NCBI RefSeq assembly: GCF_034670125.1
Contig: NZ_JAXMOC010000001.1
Location: 186,001 to 250,000, forward strand
Reading direction: 5' to 3'
DNA length: 64,000 bases
DNA from: Maricaulis sp034670125
GTDB lineage: Bacteria > Pseudomonadota > Alphaproteobacteria > Caulobacterales > Maricaulaceae
Position 1 is the stretch's first letter; each line of letters begins with the position of its first letter. A program made the position numbers and the translations under genes. This document shows, in pieces, positions 1 to 7,755 of this stretch. The notes under the pieces were generated by a model. That model did not search any database, was not told the DNA's origin, and worked only from the letters and a program-made list of their open reading frames with translations.

Positions 1-1093
1 GAAGCTCTCCGTGGTGCAGCCGGAGAGGGTGGATGAAGTCGTCCCGCTCATCTCGCGCTTCGCCAACACTCAAAACCGGATCAGTGAGGCGGACTTCTTC
101 TCCAGCCATCCATTCCATATCGAGATGCAAAAGATGTCGCGCCGTATGACGGCGCCCGCAGCCGAAGGAGCCTTCGCAGGCAGCAAGTGGTTCTATGAAA
201 GGGCACGCGGGCAGTACCGCAATGAGCAGGCTTCAAGAACCCCGGCGGAGAAACGCCGGTTTGAAGCAGAGTTCCCACGTTCGCAGGTTTTCCAGAAAAC
301 AGACCTCGCTAAGTTCCATCTTACATTCCGGGCCCAGCCTCACGTCGTGAGCCGCGGCGCGCAAAAGTGCTTTCTGGAGTTCGCGAAGGAGATTTCGAAG
401 AAATGGGAGAAGGGTGCCGCCGAGTACAACGACCGCTTCTTTCGCTGGAGCGTTGCGCGGGCGATTGCGTTCCGCTGGGTCGACAAGATGGTCGGACTGT
501 CTTCCTGGTACCAGGAAGACAGAGGCTACAAAGCCAACATTGTCACCTACACAATAGCGTGGACTGTGGAGCACCTGTCCGAGAGCAATTCACAAGCCAT
601 CGATCTGGAGCAGATCTGGAAAAAACAGGCGGTGCCAGCGGCTCTGCAGGACGTTTTCTCGGCGATCGCTCCGCGGGTCGCAGCCATCTTGAAGTCCCCG
701 CCACCCGGCGTGACCAACGTCAGTGAATACGCCAAGACCCAGGGCTGCTGGGCCCGTGTTCAAGGTTCGGATTTCGATATACCTGACGATCTGGGCGATG
801 CTATCGTTTCACTTGAAGCAATTGATGAGGCCCGCAAGACAGGGCGCGCGGAGCGCAAGATTGATCTTGAGATCGAATTCGAAAGACAGCTCCTCGGTCT
901 GGTGGGGCAGGCAGGCACGATCGAAACCATTGCGCGGCGCTACCGCATGCTTTCTCCGCTATCGACGCGGGCCCTCGGCAAGCTCGGAAGGGGCAATCTC
1001 TCACTCACGAAATCGGAGAGCAATTCCCTGCAAAACCTCTTCGAGCGCCTCCGTGATCGAGGTGTCGACATTGGCGGAATGGAGGGGGCTTGA
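1..1093 (+). CDS. AIPR family abortive phage infection protein (C-terminal part; 5' end outside window)
   Basis: The reading frame is open from the first base of the window, so the 361 codons seen are the C-terminal part of a longer gene. The segment reading SRFANTQNRISEADFFSSHP, near the left edge, is the typical AIPR signature (ISRYANSQNKVxEADFFSNHPFH in relatives). AIPR proteins are usually about 550-700 residues, so roughly half appears to be missing to the left. The family was named for abortive phage resistance, and members often lie beside Dcm-type methyltransferases and Vsr, as here. The methyltransferase starts about 200 bp downstream on the same strand. No catalytic function is assigned here. 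The family call is confident from the motif; the defence role is inferred from the family and its neighbours. Confidence 0.85.
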   Translation, partial: KLSVVQPERVDEVVPLISRFANTQNRISEADFFSSHPFHIEMQKMSRRMTAPAAEGAFAGSKWFYERARGQYRNEQASRTPAEKRRFEAEFPRSQVFQKTDLAKFHLTFRAQPHVVSRGAQKCFLEFAKEISKKWEKGAAEYNDRFFRWSVARAIAFRWVDKMVGLSSWYQEDRGYKANIVTYTIAWTVEHLSESNSQAIDLEQIWKKQAVPAALQDVFSAIAPRVAAILKSPPPGVTNVSEYAKTQGCWARVQGSDFDIPDDLGDAIVSLEAIDEARKTGRAERKIDLEIEFERQLLGLVGQAGTIETIARRYRMLSPLSTRALGKLGRGNLSLTKSESNSLQNLFERLRDRGVDIGGMEGA

Positions 1094-1244
1094 GGGTTTG
1101 AGAGCTACTCTGGGCCCCGTCGAGAATTCCCGATCTTTGTCAAACCGGAGCGAAAGACCGGTCAACACTGTGCCTGCTCGCTAAAATAATTGGCGCAACC
1201 AAGCACCCGCCACACATAACCAGAACATAAAAAGAACATCCGGG

Positions 1245-1285
1245 TTGACGCGACAAATCTCTGGGTTATTTTACCCCATATTGTC
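1245..1285 (+). promoter_or_regulatory. Promoter and candidate auto-operator of the HTH-methyltransferase gene
   Basis: TTGACG (1245-1250) and TATTTT (1267-1272), 16 bp apart, form a good sigma70-like promoter just upstream of the ATG at 1291. The -10 box sits inside an inverted repeat, GGGTTATTTTACCC (1263-1276). Outside that lies a second, imperfect pair: GACAAAT at 1252-1258 and ATATTGTC at 1278-1285. M.SsoII- and M.EcoRII-type methyltransferases use an N-terminal HTH to repress their own promoter at an inverted repeat. By analogy this is a candidate operator; no binding evidence is visible from sequence alone. Confidence 0.5.
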
Positions 1286-1290
1286 AGAAA

Positions 1291-2589
1291 ATGTCCCAGA
1301 GAATCGCCATGACCTCTACCCAGTTCCGTGAATGCCGCGAGAAAGCTGGCATGTCCGTTGAAGCGACCGCCAGCCATTTCAACGTCACGCCCAAAACCGT
1401 CTATCGCTGGGAGAGTGGCGAGGTCGCTCCGAACCCGATCTTCGTGAAGGAATTGCAGAGCATGTTCGTTCGCGAGGATCGCGGACCCGACGACTTTGAT
1501 TTCCGATTCATCGACCTCTTCGCGGGCATCGGCGGCATCCGGCGCGGTTTCAACGCCGCAGGCGGCAAATGTGTGTTCACCAGTGAATGGGACACCTACG
1601 CACAGAAGACATACAAGGCCAACTATCCGGATGATGACCATGAGATCCGGGGCGACATCACCGAGATCGAGGCCGACGAGATTCCCGATCACGACGTCCT
1701 GCTCGCAGGCTTTCCCTGCCAGCCGTTCTCGATCGCGGGCGTATCCAAGAAGAACTCGCTGGGTCGCCAGCATGGATTCATGGACAAGGCCCAGGGGACG
1801 CTCTTCTTCGACGTGCTGCGGATCCTGAAAGCAAAACGCCCGGCCGCATTCCTCCTCGAGAACGTCAAGAACCTGAAGAGCCATAATCGCGGCGATACCT
1901 TCGCGACAATCAAGGGCGCCCTGGAAAACGATCTCGGTTATCACGTCTCCACCGTTGTGATCGACGCCAAGGGTTATGTGCCCCAGCATCGCGAACGGAT
2001 TTTCATCGTCGGTTTCCGCGAGGAATGCCGCTTCGACATCTCGAAACTGAGCTTCCGCGATCCCAAGACCGGCCCGAGGCTGGATTCGATCCTCCACTCA
2101 CCGGATGAAACGCCTGAAGAGCAATTCACCCTCCCCGTCGAGGAAGCCGGCGCCAACGAGGCAAGCTTCGTCAATCCGAAGTACACCCTGTCGGACAAGC
2201 TCTGGAACTATCTCCAGGGCTATGCCGAGAAGCACCGGGCCAAGGGGAATGGATTCGGTTTCGGACTGTGCGGACCGGAGGACACCGCCCGCACCCTGTC
2301 GGCGCGTTACTACAAGGACGGCAGCGAGATCCTCATCGCACAGGAGGGCCGCAACCCGCGCCGGCTGACGCCGCGTGAATGTGCTCGACTCATGGGCTTT
2401 GACCAACCGGGCCACCCGCCCATGAAAATTCCGGTCTCCGATACGCGTGCCTACAAACAGTTCGGCAACGCGGTTGCCGTTCCGGTGATCGAGGACATCG
2501 CAATCAAGATGAAACCCTTCATCATGGCGGCCATCATGGACCAGTCAGATGCCGGCCCGCTGTTTGCCGACGCTGACGCCGCGGAGTGA
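1291..2589 (+). CDS. HTH-fused DNA (cytosine-5-)-methyltransferase, Dcm-like
   Basis: This 432-residue protein has an N-terminal XRE-like helix-turn-helix (about residues 9-55, with TVYRWESGE as the recognition helix), followed by a complete C5-methyltransferase. Visible motifs are I (FIDLFAGIGG, 73-82), IV with the catalytic Cys143 (GFPCQPFS), VI (ENV, 190-192), VIII (QHRER, 232-236), IX (RRLTPRECARLMGF) and X (QFGNAVAVP). It transfers methyl groups from SAM to cytosine C5. An HTH-fused enzyme next to Vsr and an MvaI/BcnI-type endonuclease suggests a CCWGG- or CCSGG-like target, which is inference. The start is the ATG at 1291; a second in-frame ATG at 1309 is possible. Its stop overlaps the vsr start by 4 bp, so the two are translationally coupled. 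Confidence 0.93.
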   Translation: MSQRIAMTSTQFRECREKAGMSVEATASHFNVTPKTVYRWESGEVAPNPIFVKELQSMFVREDRGPDDFDFRFIDLFAGIGGIRRGFNAAGGKCVFTSEWDTYAQKTYKANYPDDDHEIRGDITEIEADEIPDHDVLLAGFPCQPFSIAGVSKKNSLGRQHGFMDKAQGTLFFDVLRILKAKRPAAFLLENVKNLKSHNRGDTFATIKGALENDLGYHVSTVVIDAKGYVPQHRERIFIVGFREECRFDISKLSFRDPKTGPRLDSILHSPDETPEEQFTLPVEEAGANEASFVNPKYTLSDKLWNYLQGYAEKHRAKGNGFGFGLCGPEDTARTLSARYYKDGSEILIAQEGRNPRRLTPRECARLMGFDQPGHPPMKIPVSDTRAYKQFGNAVAVPVIEDIAIKMKPFIMAAIMDQSDAGPLFADADAAE

Positions 2590-3041
2590 ACGACGTCGTC
2601 GACAAGGCTACGCGCAGCCGGATGATGTCCGGGATCAGGGGCAAGAATACCCGGCCGGAGCTTGTGATCCGGTCCGCCCTTCACGCGCGGGGCTACCGTT
2701 TTCGCCTGCACAGGAAGGGGCTGCCCGGAAAGCCGGACATCGTCCTTTCAAAGTACGCAGCAGCGGTTTTCGTAAACGGGTGTTTCTGGCACGGGCATGA
2801 TTGCCACCTGTTCAAGTGGCCGTCCACGCGGCAGGAATTCTGGCGGGAAAAGATCGAGGGCAACAGGGCCAGAGACCAACGCGCACTGGGCGATCTGAAT
2901 CAACTCGGGTGGCGCACGGCGCGGGTCTGGGAGTGCGCCCTCAAAGGCCCGGGGCGACTTACGGTTGATGTCGTTTCAGACCAGCTCTGCAGCTGGCTTG
3001 AAAGCGGTCATCAGGCGGTCGAGATCCGTGGCACACGCTAG
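2586..3041 (+). CDS. vsr: Very short patch repair (Vsr) mismatch endonuclease
   Basis: The 151-residue protein carries the Vsr hallmarks MMSGIRGKNTRPE near the N terminus, PGKPDIVL with the catalytic Asp, FVNGCFWHGHDC and a following FKWP..R..FW..KI..N..RD block. Vsr nicks 5' of the T in T:G mismatches that arise when 5-methylcytosine deaminates at Dcm-type sites, protecting the methylated sequence from C-to-T decay. It starts at a GTG that overlaps the methyltransferase stop (GTGA), an arrangement expected for partners made in fixed proportion. Its length is typical of the family. The stop codon lies in a CTAG palindrome shared with the convergent endonuclease gene. Confidence 0.95.
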   Translation: MNDVVDKATRSRMMSGIRGKNTRPELVIRSALHARGYRFRLHRKGLPGKPDIVLSKYAAAVFVNGCFWHGHDCHLFKWPSTRQEFWREKIEGNRARDQRALGDLNQLGWRTARVWECALKGPGRLTVDVVSDQLCSWLESGHQAVEIRGTR

Positions 3042-4375
3042 CTGACCGCTTTAACCCGGGCGTACAATTCGCGAAGGCTTTCCTCGAACTTCGAGGTTCC
3101 TACCCTCCACTGCGGCCGTACCTTCGCGCTTCCGTCCGGATAGATGGTATGGGCCGGGTCGTAATAAACGCGACCGACAGCAATTGCCCGCAGGAGCCGC
3201 CAGATATCGGTACCCTCGCACATCAGCCATGGCTGTAAAAAGCGGTACTCGTCGCCCTTGGACGCTGCCCGCGCCTCAGCCCGGACATAGACAGCTGCTG
3301 CGTGCTTCGAATTCCAGGAATTGGCGAGTTTCTCCAGCGACCAGCCCGACACCAGCCTGCCGGTCTCGTGGTGTTTGAGCTCGACGCGAACGTCCTCCGG
3401 CGCGGCCGAGAACTGGTCGGTCTCGGGGTCATACCCGGCAACACCGAGAACAAGTCCATGAGTCTTGTTGAGCCTGCCCGCCCGAAAGAGCCCCACGAAC
3501 CGGGCTGACCCGTCTCCCTTTGTCGATGGCTTTGCGAACTCGTTCATGAAGTCGCGGAACCCCATCTCCCCCTCAGCGCCACAGTCCGCTGTCGGCGTCA
3601 TGAGACTGATTTTGCTTCCGCGGTAGGACTTGACCTCATAGCCGTGGATATCGGGAGCCTTGAGCGCATTCGTCTCGACGCCAAGCGCGGCTTCCAGGGT
3701 GTAACCAGCTCCCTGGTTCCCGCTGAAAGGCACAATCTTGCCGCCCTTGTTCCGGACGGAGGGGTGCCAGCCGGACGCCACAATGCCGCGCAGGTCCGAG
3801 ATCAGCAGCTCTCGCGGGGCCGTTGTCGCTCCGATTGTGGTTGAGAGCACACCCAGCACACCGGAAACACCTGACGGGGACAAATCGGGGAAGTCTGCGA
3901 CAAGCGCATCCTCGGTTTCCGTCAGGAGCAGACCGACGACTTCACCCGCGGAGTTCGCACCCATCGCGAGAATGCGCTGTCCGAACGTCGCCTGCCTGTC
4001 ACGGCGTATCGCGTCCGGCGCCCATTGGCACCGGTCGAGAAAGCCGGAGAGCCGGACCTCCGGATACTGGAAGTACTCGATGAGGCGCGTCCGCGGCGCA
4101 TGAAACCGCGCACCGGTCCGGTCCATCCAGAAAAAGTAAAGACTGGCCTCGGCAATTGGCCGCCCGGCAGACGAGTTTCGCTTCATGCGGCTCTGGCTCG
4201 CTGCCCTCAACGCCATTCGCGCCGGAAACAGGTTGACCAGCCCGTTCATTTCCGAAGCCAGGACGACCTGGTTCTTCTCATTATCCTGCTTTGTCGCGAG
4301 GTGTTTGACGTAGACAGTCCTGACGCCTGCGCGCCGGAACAGGTCCTTGAATTCACCGAGAGTTGCAATGCCCAT
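3038..4375 (-). CDS. MvaI/BcnI-family restriction endonuclease with N-terminal extension
   Basis: The C-terminal half contains GAGYTLEAALGVETNALKAP followed by DIHGYEVKSY. The spacing E-x13-D-x4-E-x-K is that of the MvaI active site (E36, D50, E55, K57 as I recall it). Counted from the ATG at 4375, the residues are E228, D242, E247 and K249. MvaI itself is about 246 residues, so this 445-residue protein carries some 200 extra N-terminal residues of unrecognised type. MvaI cuts CCWGG and BcnI cuts CCSGG, which fits the neighbouring C5-methyltransferase and Vsr. A longer form from a TTG at 4432 (464 residues) is possible; neither start has a strong ribosome-binding site. The gene is convergent with vsr, with overlapping stop codons. 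Confidence 0.85.
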   Translation of the reverse strand: MGIATLGEFKDLFRRAGVRTVYVKHLATKQDNEKNQVVLASEMNGLVNLFPARMALRAASQSRMKRNSSAGRPIAEASLYFFWMDRTGARFHAPRTRLIEYFQYPEVRLSGFLDRCQWAPDAIRRDRQATFGQRILAMGANSAGEVVGLLLTETEDALVADFPDLSPSGVSGVLGVLSTTIGATTAPRELLISDLRGIVASGWHPSVRNKGGKIVPFSGNQGAGYTLEAALGVETNALKAPDIHGYEVKSYRGSKISLMTPTADCGAEGEMGFRDFMNEFAKPSTKGDGSARFVGLFRAGRLNKTHGLVLGVAGYDPETDQFSAAPEDVRVELKHHETGRLVSGWSLEKLANSWNSKHAAAVYVRAEARAASKGDEYRFLQPWLMCEGTDIWRLLRAIAVGRVYYDPAHTIYPDGSAKVRPQWRVGTSKFEESLRELYARVKAVS

Positions 4376-4549
4376 GGGCTGCAATATCGGGGAGCCGATT
4401 GTTGAGCACAAGCCCCCCGAAAACACAGACAATACGGGTGCACGCGCGAGGCCGGTTTATCCCGGAAGCGGACCTCAGCGCTGGTTCTTTTGCCATGAAA
4501 ATCACTGTCAAACTTGGAAGCGTCAAGGGTCCGAGGAAGCCCCGCCGTG

Positions 4550-7015
4550 CTACTTCATTTTAAGATTGGCGTTGATCGTTCCACAATTGCATCGAAGTTG
4601 TTCCGATGAGCCCTTGCGTGGCGTTAGATAGGGGTAGCCGCCACATTGAGGGTTCGGACAACGGATATGGTCGAGCAGGGCCTTGAAGGCGTCGGACACC
4701 TCCTGGAATTCGACTTTGGTGAAGTTTTCCCATTCGTTGAAATGCACGGACTTATTGATAGCCCACTGCTCGGCATTGGTTTTCTGGATCAGCGCCTTGG
4801 CTTCGTCCAACTGCGCCTCAAGCTCGGCCTTGGCCTGATAATGGCCCCAGTGCGCTGCCGACTTAATGCCGCTGCCCAGTCGGTCACGCCACCGGTTCAG
4901 CGTCGATGGCATAAGGTCGCCCAGATCGTAATTGGCATCGCCGCGGTACTCGACTTGCGCACGTAAATTATCCGCCAGCACAGCAGAAACATATTCGAGA
5001 TACCGGCGCAGCAGCGCGGCGGCGCGGGGCACGTCGTCCTTATCAAGAGCTGCCACGATCTCCGTCCAGATATCCGTGTCGTCCCATATTCGCGGCCCTG
5101 TCTCGACCTTCCAGCCGCCGAAGAACTGGCCGCCCTTAATCAGCCCTTCGGTCTTCATGTACTGGAGCCAGACCCGGTCGTGCGTGGTCAGGATGAACTG
5201 CGTGCCCGGGAATTTCGTCTTGAGCAGCCGGCACACTTCACGGCGATGGCCTGTATCGACCGACATCAATACATCGTCGAGCACGGCGAAAGTGAACTTA
5301 TCGCCGAGCGTGTGCTTCATAAGGGCAAGGTAAAGGCAAAGCCCCATCCCGTCCTGATGCCCTTCGCTGTGATAGGCGCCGGGCGGGAATGTCCCCCTGC
5401 CATAGAAATCGACATTGAAGCTGAGCTTGGCGGGTTTGGCTTTCAGCTCGCCGATGAAAGCGCCTTCATCAGCGTTGATCGCCTTGTAGAATTCCGTGAA
5501 CTCCTTGGCGACAGCTTCGTAGATGTCTTCAAGGACTTTGTTGGAGACGGTGTTGTAGTGGTCGCGGACTTTGTGCGCCGTGGAGCTCCTCGATGCCATC
5601 GCCTTGGCTGTTTTACTCGTCGCCAACAGCCTCTCGTACCGATCCTGAAGGACGGCGAGGAAATCAATCGCCTTGTCCTTGGCTGAACTATCAGGAAGCG
5701 CCGTTACACCCTTTTGCGTTTCATCGAGCCGCGCCTGCGCGTCCTCTGGCAATTCCCACCATTTTTCCTGGATAGCGGCAATCGCCCCTTCAATCTGGGA
5801 ATGGTCGTCCTGGAACGCTTTGAGCGCGGCCTTGGCATCTTCGAGGGCCTTGGCGAGGGCATGGAACTCCGCGGCTGGCACGGCTGGATCAAGCTTGGCG
5901 GCGTAATCTGCGGCTTTCTTGATGGCAGTGCCACGTTCTTCGAGGCCGCCCATGACAGCACCGATCGCCTTGCCAAGGTTTTCGAGCAAGGTGCCCATCG
6001 CTTCGGCGCTCAAAAGCTTTGCTTTCAGGTGATTGCGCAGCTCATCGGCGTCCCACGGTTTATCGCAAAGCGGACACACATCGTCGGCGACCAATTCAAG
6101 ACCTGTGGTGACAAAGCCGTGCGCCCGCGCCAGCGACAGCGCCTTTTCGTCTTCCTGTAGCTTTTTCAGATCAGCAAGCACGCTTTCCCGGTGCTCTTTC
6201 AGGTCCCCCGGCTCACCCGCCTCGACAGAGGTAGCCAACGCGGCGAGATCGGCAAGTGCGACACCCTTGGCGATACTAGGCTTGTTATCCTCGCCGTCCT
6301 TTTTTGCTGCGCCTTCCTTGAATGACGTTTTGGGAGTGAGTTCGGTCAGAGCCGGCAAGCCAAGAACGCCGCGCTGTTGGTTGGCATTTTCGAGCACCTT
6401 TTCCCAGTTGAGGTTATCCAGGCCAAGGGCGGTCCTGAGTTCGACTTCGGCAGTGTTGCGCGCGCGCTCCGCTTCATGGGCGTCTGACTTGCGCTTGTTC
6501 GCATATGTGACAAACGACTTGCGCAGTTCGCCGATGTAATCGAGGCGCAGCAGGTTCTGGACATCTGTCGAGCGTTGCGCGGGCGGAGTTACGACGTATT
6601 TAGCGATCTCGCGCCGGGAAAGAGCGAATTCCGGATGTGATTGCAGCTCGCCAATGATCGCTTCGATCTGAGCGTCAGCGGGCACGATTTCTACAGCACG
6701 TGCGTTCTTGACCGATCGCGTTATCGTGACCTCCTTTCCCAACGTAGGGGCGACGGCAGTTATAGTGACTTTAGCCTTCTCGGGGGTTTTGCTCTGATCG
6801 ACATGGGGCGCATGCGCTTTGACACTTAGTTCGCCCTGGCCCTGCCCGGACAGCCTTGTAACATTGCCCGTCAGGCAAAACTCAATCGCATCGACAACAC
6901 CACTCTTGCCGGTGCCGTTCGGGCCGCAAATCCCGAAATTCTCGCCGGTAAGGTCAAGATCAAGCTCCCTGATCCCTCGAAATTCTTCGATATGAAGGGT
7001 CTTGATGCGGATCAC
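4550..7015 (-). CDS. Rad50/SMC-like AAA ATPase with zinc hook, putative defence or DNA-end sensor
   Basis: The 821-residue protein has a Walker A motif (GPNGTGKS, 31-38), an ABC-type signature (SEGHQDGMGLCLYLAL), a Walker B motif (FAVLDDVLMSVD) and a switch histidine region (FILTTHDRVW). Charged helical segments flank a Rad50-type zinc-hook CPLC at 314-317, on shortened coiled-coil arms. The C-terminal tail adds four cysteines (C786, C791, C809, C811) that look like a small zinc ribbon. Rad50-like hook proteins of this size occur in phage-defence modules such as RloC and Lamassu-type systems, but I cannot place this one in a named system. Its ATG overlaps the stop of the 66-residue upstream gene by 4 bp, so the pair is an operon. 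The restriction gene follows 174 bp downstream on the same strand. Confidence 0.8.
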   Translation of the reverse strand: MIRIKTLHIEEFRGIRELDLDLTGENFGICGPNGTGKSGVVDAIEFCLTGNVTRLSGQGQGELSVKAHAPHVDQSKTPEKAKVTITAVAPTLGKEVTITRSVKNARAVEIVPADAQIEAIIGELQSHPEFALSRREIAKYVVTPPAQRSTDVQNLLRLDYIGELRKSFVTYANKRKSDAHEAERARNTAEVELRTALGLDNLNWEKVLENANQQRGVLGLPALTELTPKTSFKEGAAKKDGEDNKPSIAKGVALADLAALATSVEAGEPGDLKEHRESVLADLKKLQEDEKALSLARAHGFVTTGLELVADDVCPLCDKPWDADELRNHLKAKLLSAEAMGTLLENLGKAIGAVMGGLEERGTAIKKAADYAAKLDPAVPAAEFHALAKALEDAKAALKAFQDDHSQIEGAIAAIQEKWWELPEDAQARLDETQKGVTALPDSSAKDKAIDFLAVLQDRYERLLATSKTAKAMASRSSTAHKVRDHYNTVSNKVLEDIYEAVAKEFTEFYKAINADEGAFIGELKAKPAKLSFNVDFYGRGTFPPGAYHSEGHQDGMGLCLYLALMKHTLGDKFTFAVLDDVLMSVDTGHRREVCRLLKTKFPGTQFILTTHDRVWLQYMKTEGLIKGGQFFGGWKVETGPRIWDDTDIWTEIVAALDKDDVPRAAALLRRYLEYVSAVLADNLRAQVEYRGDANYDLGDLMPSTLNRWRDRLGSGIKSAAHWGHYQAKAELEAQLDEAKALIQKTNAEQWAINKSVHFNEWENFTKVEFQEVSDAFKALLDHIRCPNPQCGGYPYLTPRKGSSEQLRCNCGTINANLKMK

Positions 7016-7212
7016 GAATTGTCCCCTTCCGCCGGCGTGAAAAAGGCCGCGTTGATATCATCGAGCTTAGGCACCTTGCCTTTTCGCAATAGGGCATCCA
7101 ACCGATCAGCCAATTCGTTATCGATATCATCATCAGCGTGGAGAGCTGCAAGATACCGGTCGAGTACTTTGGTTACGGTCGGCGAAAGTGGTTCGTTTGT
7201 GTTCGCTGCCAT
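7012..7212 (-). CDS. Small acidic protein coupled to the Rad50-like ATPase
   Basis: This 66-residue, acidic, probably helical protein begins MAANTNEPLSPTVTKVLDRY. I do not recognise a family. I chose the ATG at 7212, since it is preceded by a GAGAGAA-like element; upstream in-frame starts (7227, 7344) would add low-complexity sequence. The last 4 bp overlap the ATPase start, so it is co-translated with the ATPase. Some SMC-type defence systems carry a small accessory subunit in this position (LmuC in Lamassu, middle components in ABC-three-component systems), but those are larger. An accessory role is inference from operon structure only. Confidence 0.7.
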   Translation of the reverse strand: MAANTNEPLSPTVTKVLDRYLAALHADDDIDNELADRLDALLRKGKVPKLDDINAAFFTPAEGDNS

Positions 7213-7464
7213 CGCGATTTCTCTCATCCTACGAACGGCGACCCCAGGGGGGGCCTCATGTCGGGTGGCAGAGTAATTGTATATGAGGCGGTGTCTACTT
7301 CCGGTCGAATTCAATTCGGCAGCGGGAGGTCTCCAAGAAACCAATTTCTGATTCGGTCCTAAGACAATTTGCTCAAACCCGGAGGAGGCTAACGTCCTCT
7401 CTTGCGGCGGCCTTGTTCGTCGTCGGCTCGTTGGATGAAGTCCGCTCTTGCGCCAAAGCGGACC
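7213..7464. other. Intergenic stretch without recognised gene
   Basis: About 250 bp upstream of the ATPase operon and downstream of the controller gene. A short hairpin-like sequence (GAGGA ... TCCTC near 7382-7401) is present but has no T-run, so I do not call it a terminator. No convincing small gene was found. Confidence 0.4.
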
Positions 7465-7683
7465 TCAGTCCACCAAGTCGCCTACAGGCACTCCAAGCGC
7501 ATCCGCTATTCGCCCCACAATGGTGATGGTCGGGTTCCGCACAAGTCGCTCAACGCCTGAGATGTAGGTGCGATGCACGCCGGCCTGGTGGGCCAGCTCC
7601 TCTTGGGACCACCCTTTTTCGCGCCTGAATTTGCGCATATTGTTGGCGAGCCGCTGGCGAATTTCCATGCGCGGATCGGACAC
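7465..7683 (-). CDS. XRE-family HTH regulator resembling an R-M controller (C) protein
   Basis: The 72-residue single-domain protein matches the restriction-modification controller fold: RQRLANNMRKFRREKGWSQE, then ELAHQAGVHRTYISGVERLV with the HTH recognition helix, then RNPTITIVGRIADALGVPV. C proteins of this size bind C-boxes and time the expression of restriction genes. Its own promoter carries such a box. It starts at GTG 7683, or at ATG 7668; no Shine-Dalgarno is visible for either. C genes are often leaderless, and an AAGTAT -10-like sequence lies 6 bp upstream of the GTG. It is divergent from the PD-(D/E)XK protein gene, which may be its target. No complete type II system adjoins it, so orphan status is also possible. 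Confidence 0.8.
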   Translation of the reverse strand: MSDPRMEIRQRLANNMRKFRREKGWSQEELAHQAGVHRTYISGVERLVRNPTITIVGRIADALGVPVGDLVD

Positions 7684-7690
7684 CGGCGCA

Positions 7691-7716
7691 TACTTTCGGG
7701 CTACAGACTATGAGTC
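7691..7716 (-). promoter_or_regulatory. C-box operator pair upstream of the controller gene
   Basis: On the minus strand GACTCATAGTC (7716-7706) is a perfect GACT-N3-AGTC C-box. It is followed by a 4-bp TGTA spacer and a weaker half-matching box, GCCCGAAAGTA (7701-7691). A strong distal box plus a degenerate proximal box with a 4-bp spacer is the layout of known C-protein operators (Esp1396I, AhdI), where the weak site gives negative feedback. The boxes lie between the divergent controller and nuclease genes and could control both. Confidence 0.7.
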
Positions 7717-7755
7717 TCTTTTTGCGTTGACTTCCCCTCGGGCCCAAGCCTTTGT

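Noticed and set aside
7378..7402. Hairpin GAGGA ... TCCTC as a terminator
   Set aside because: No T-run on either strand and a short imperfect stem.
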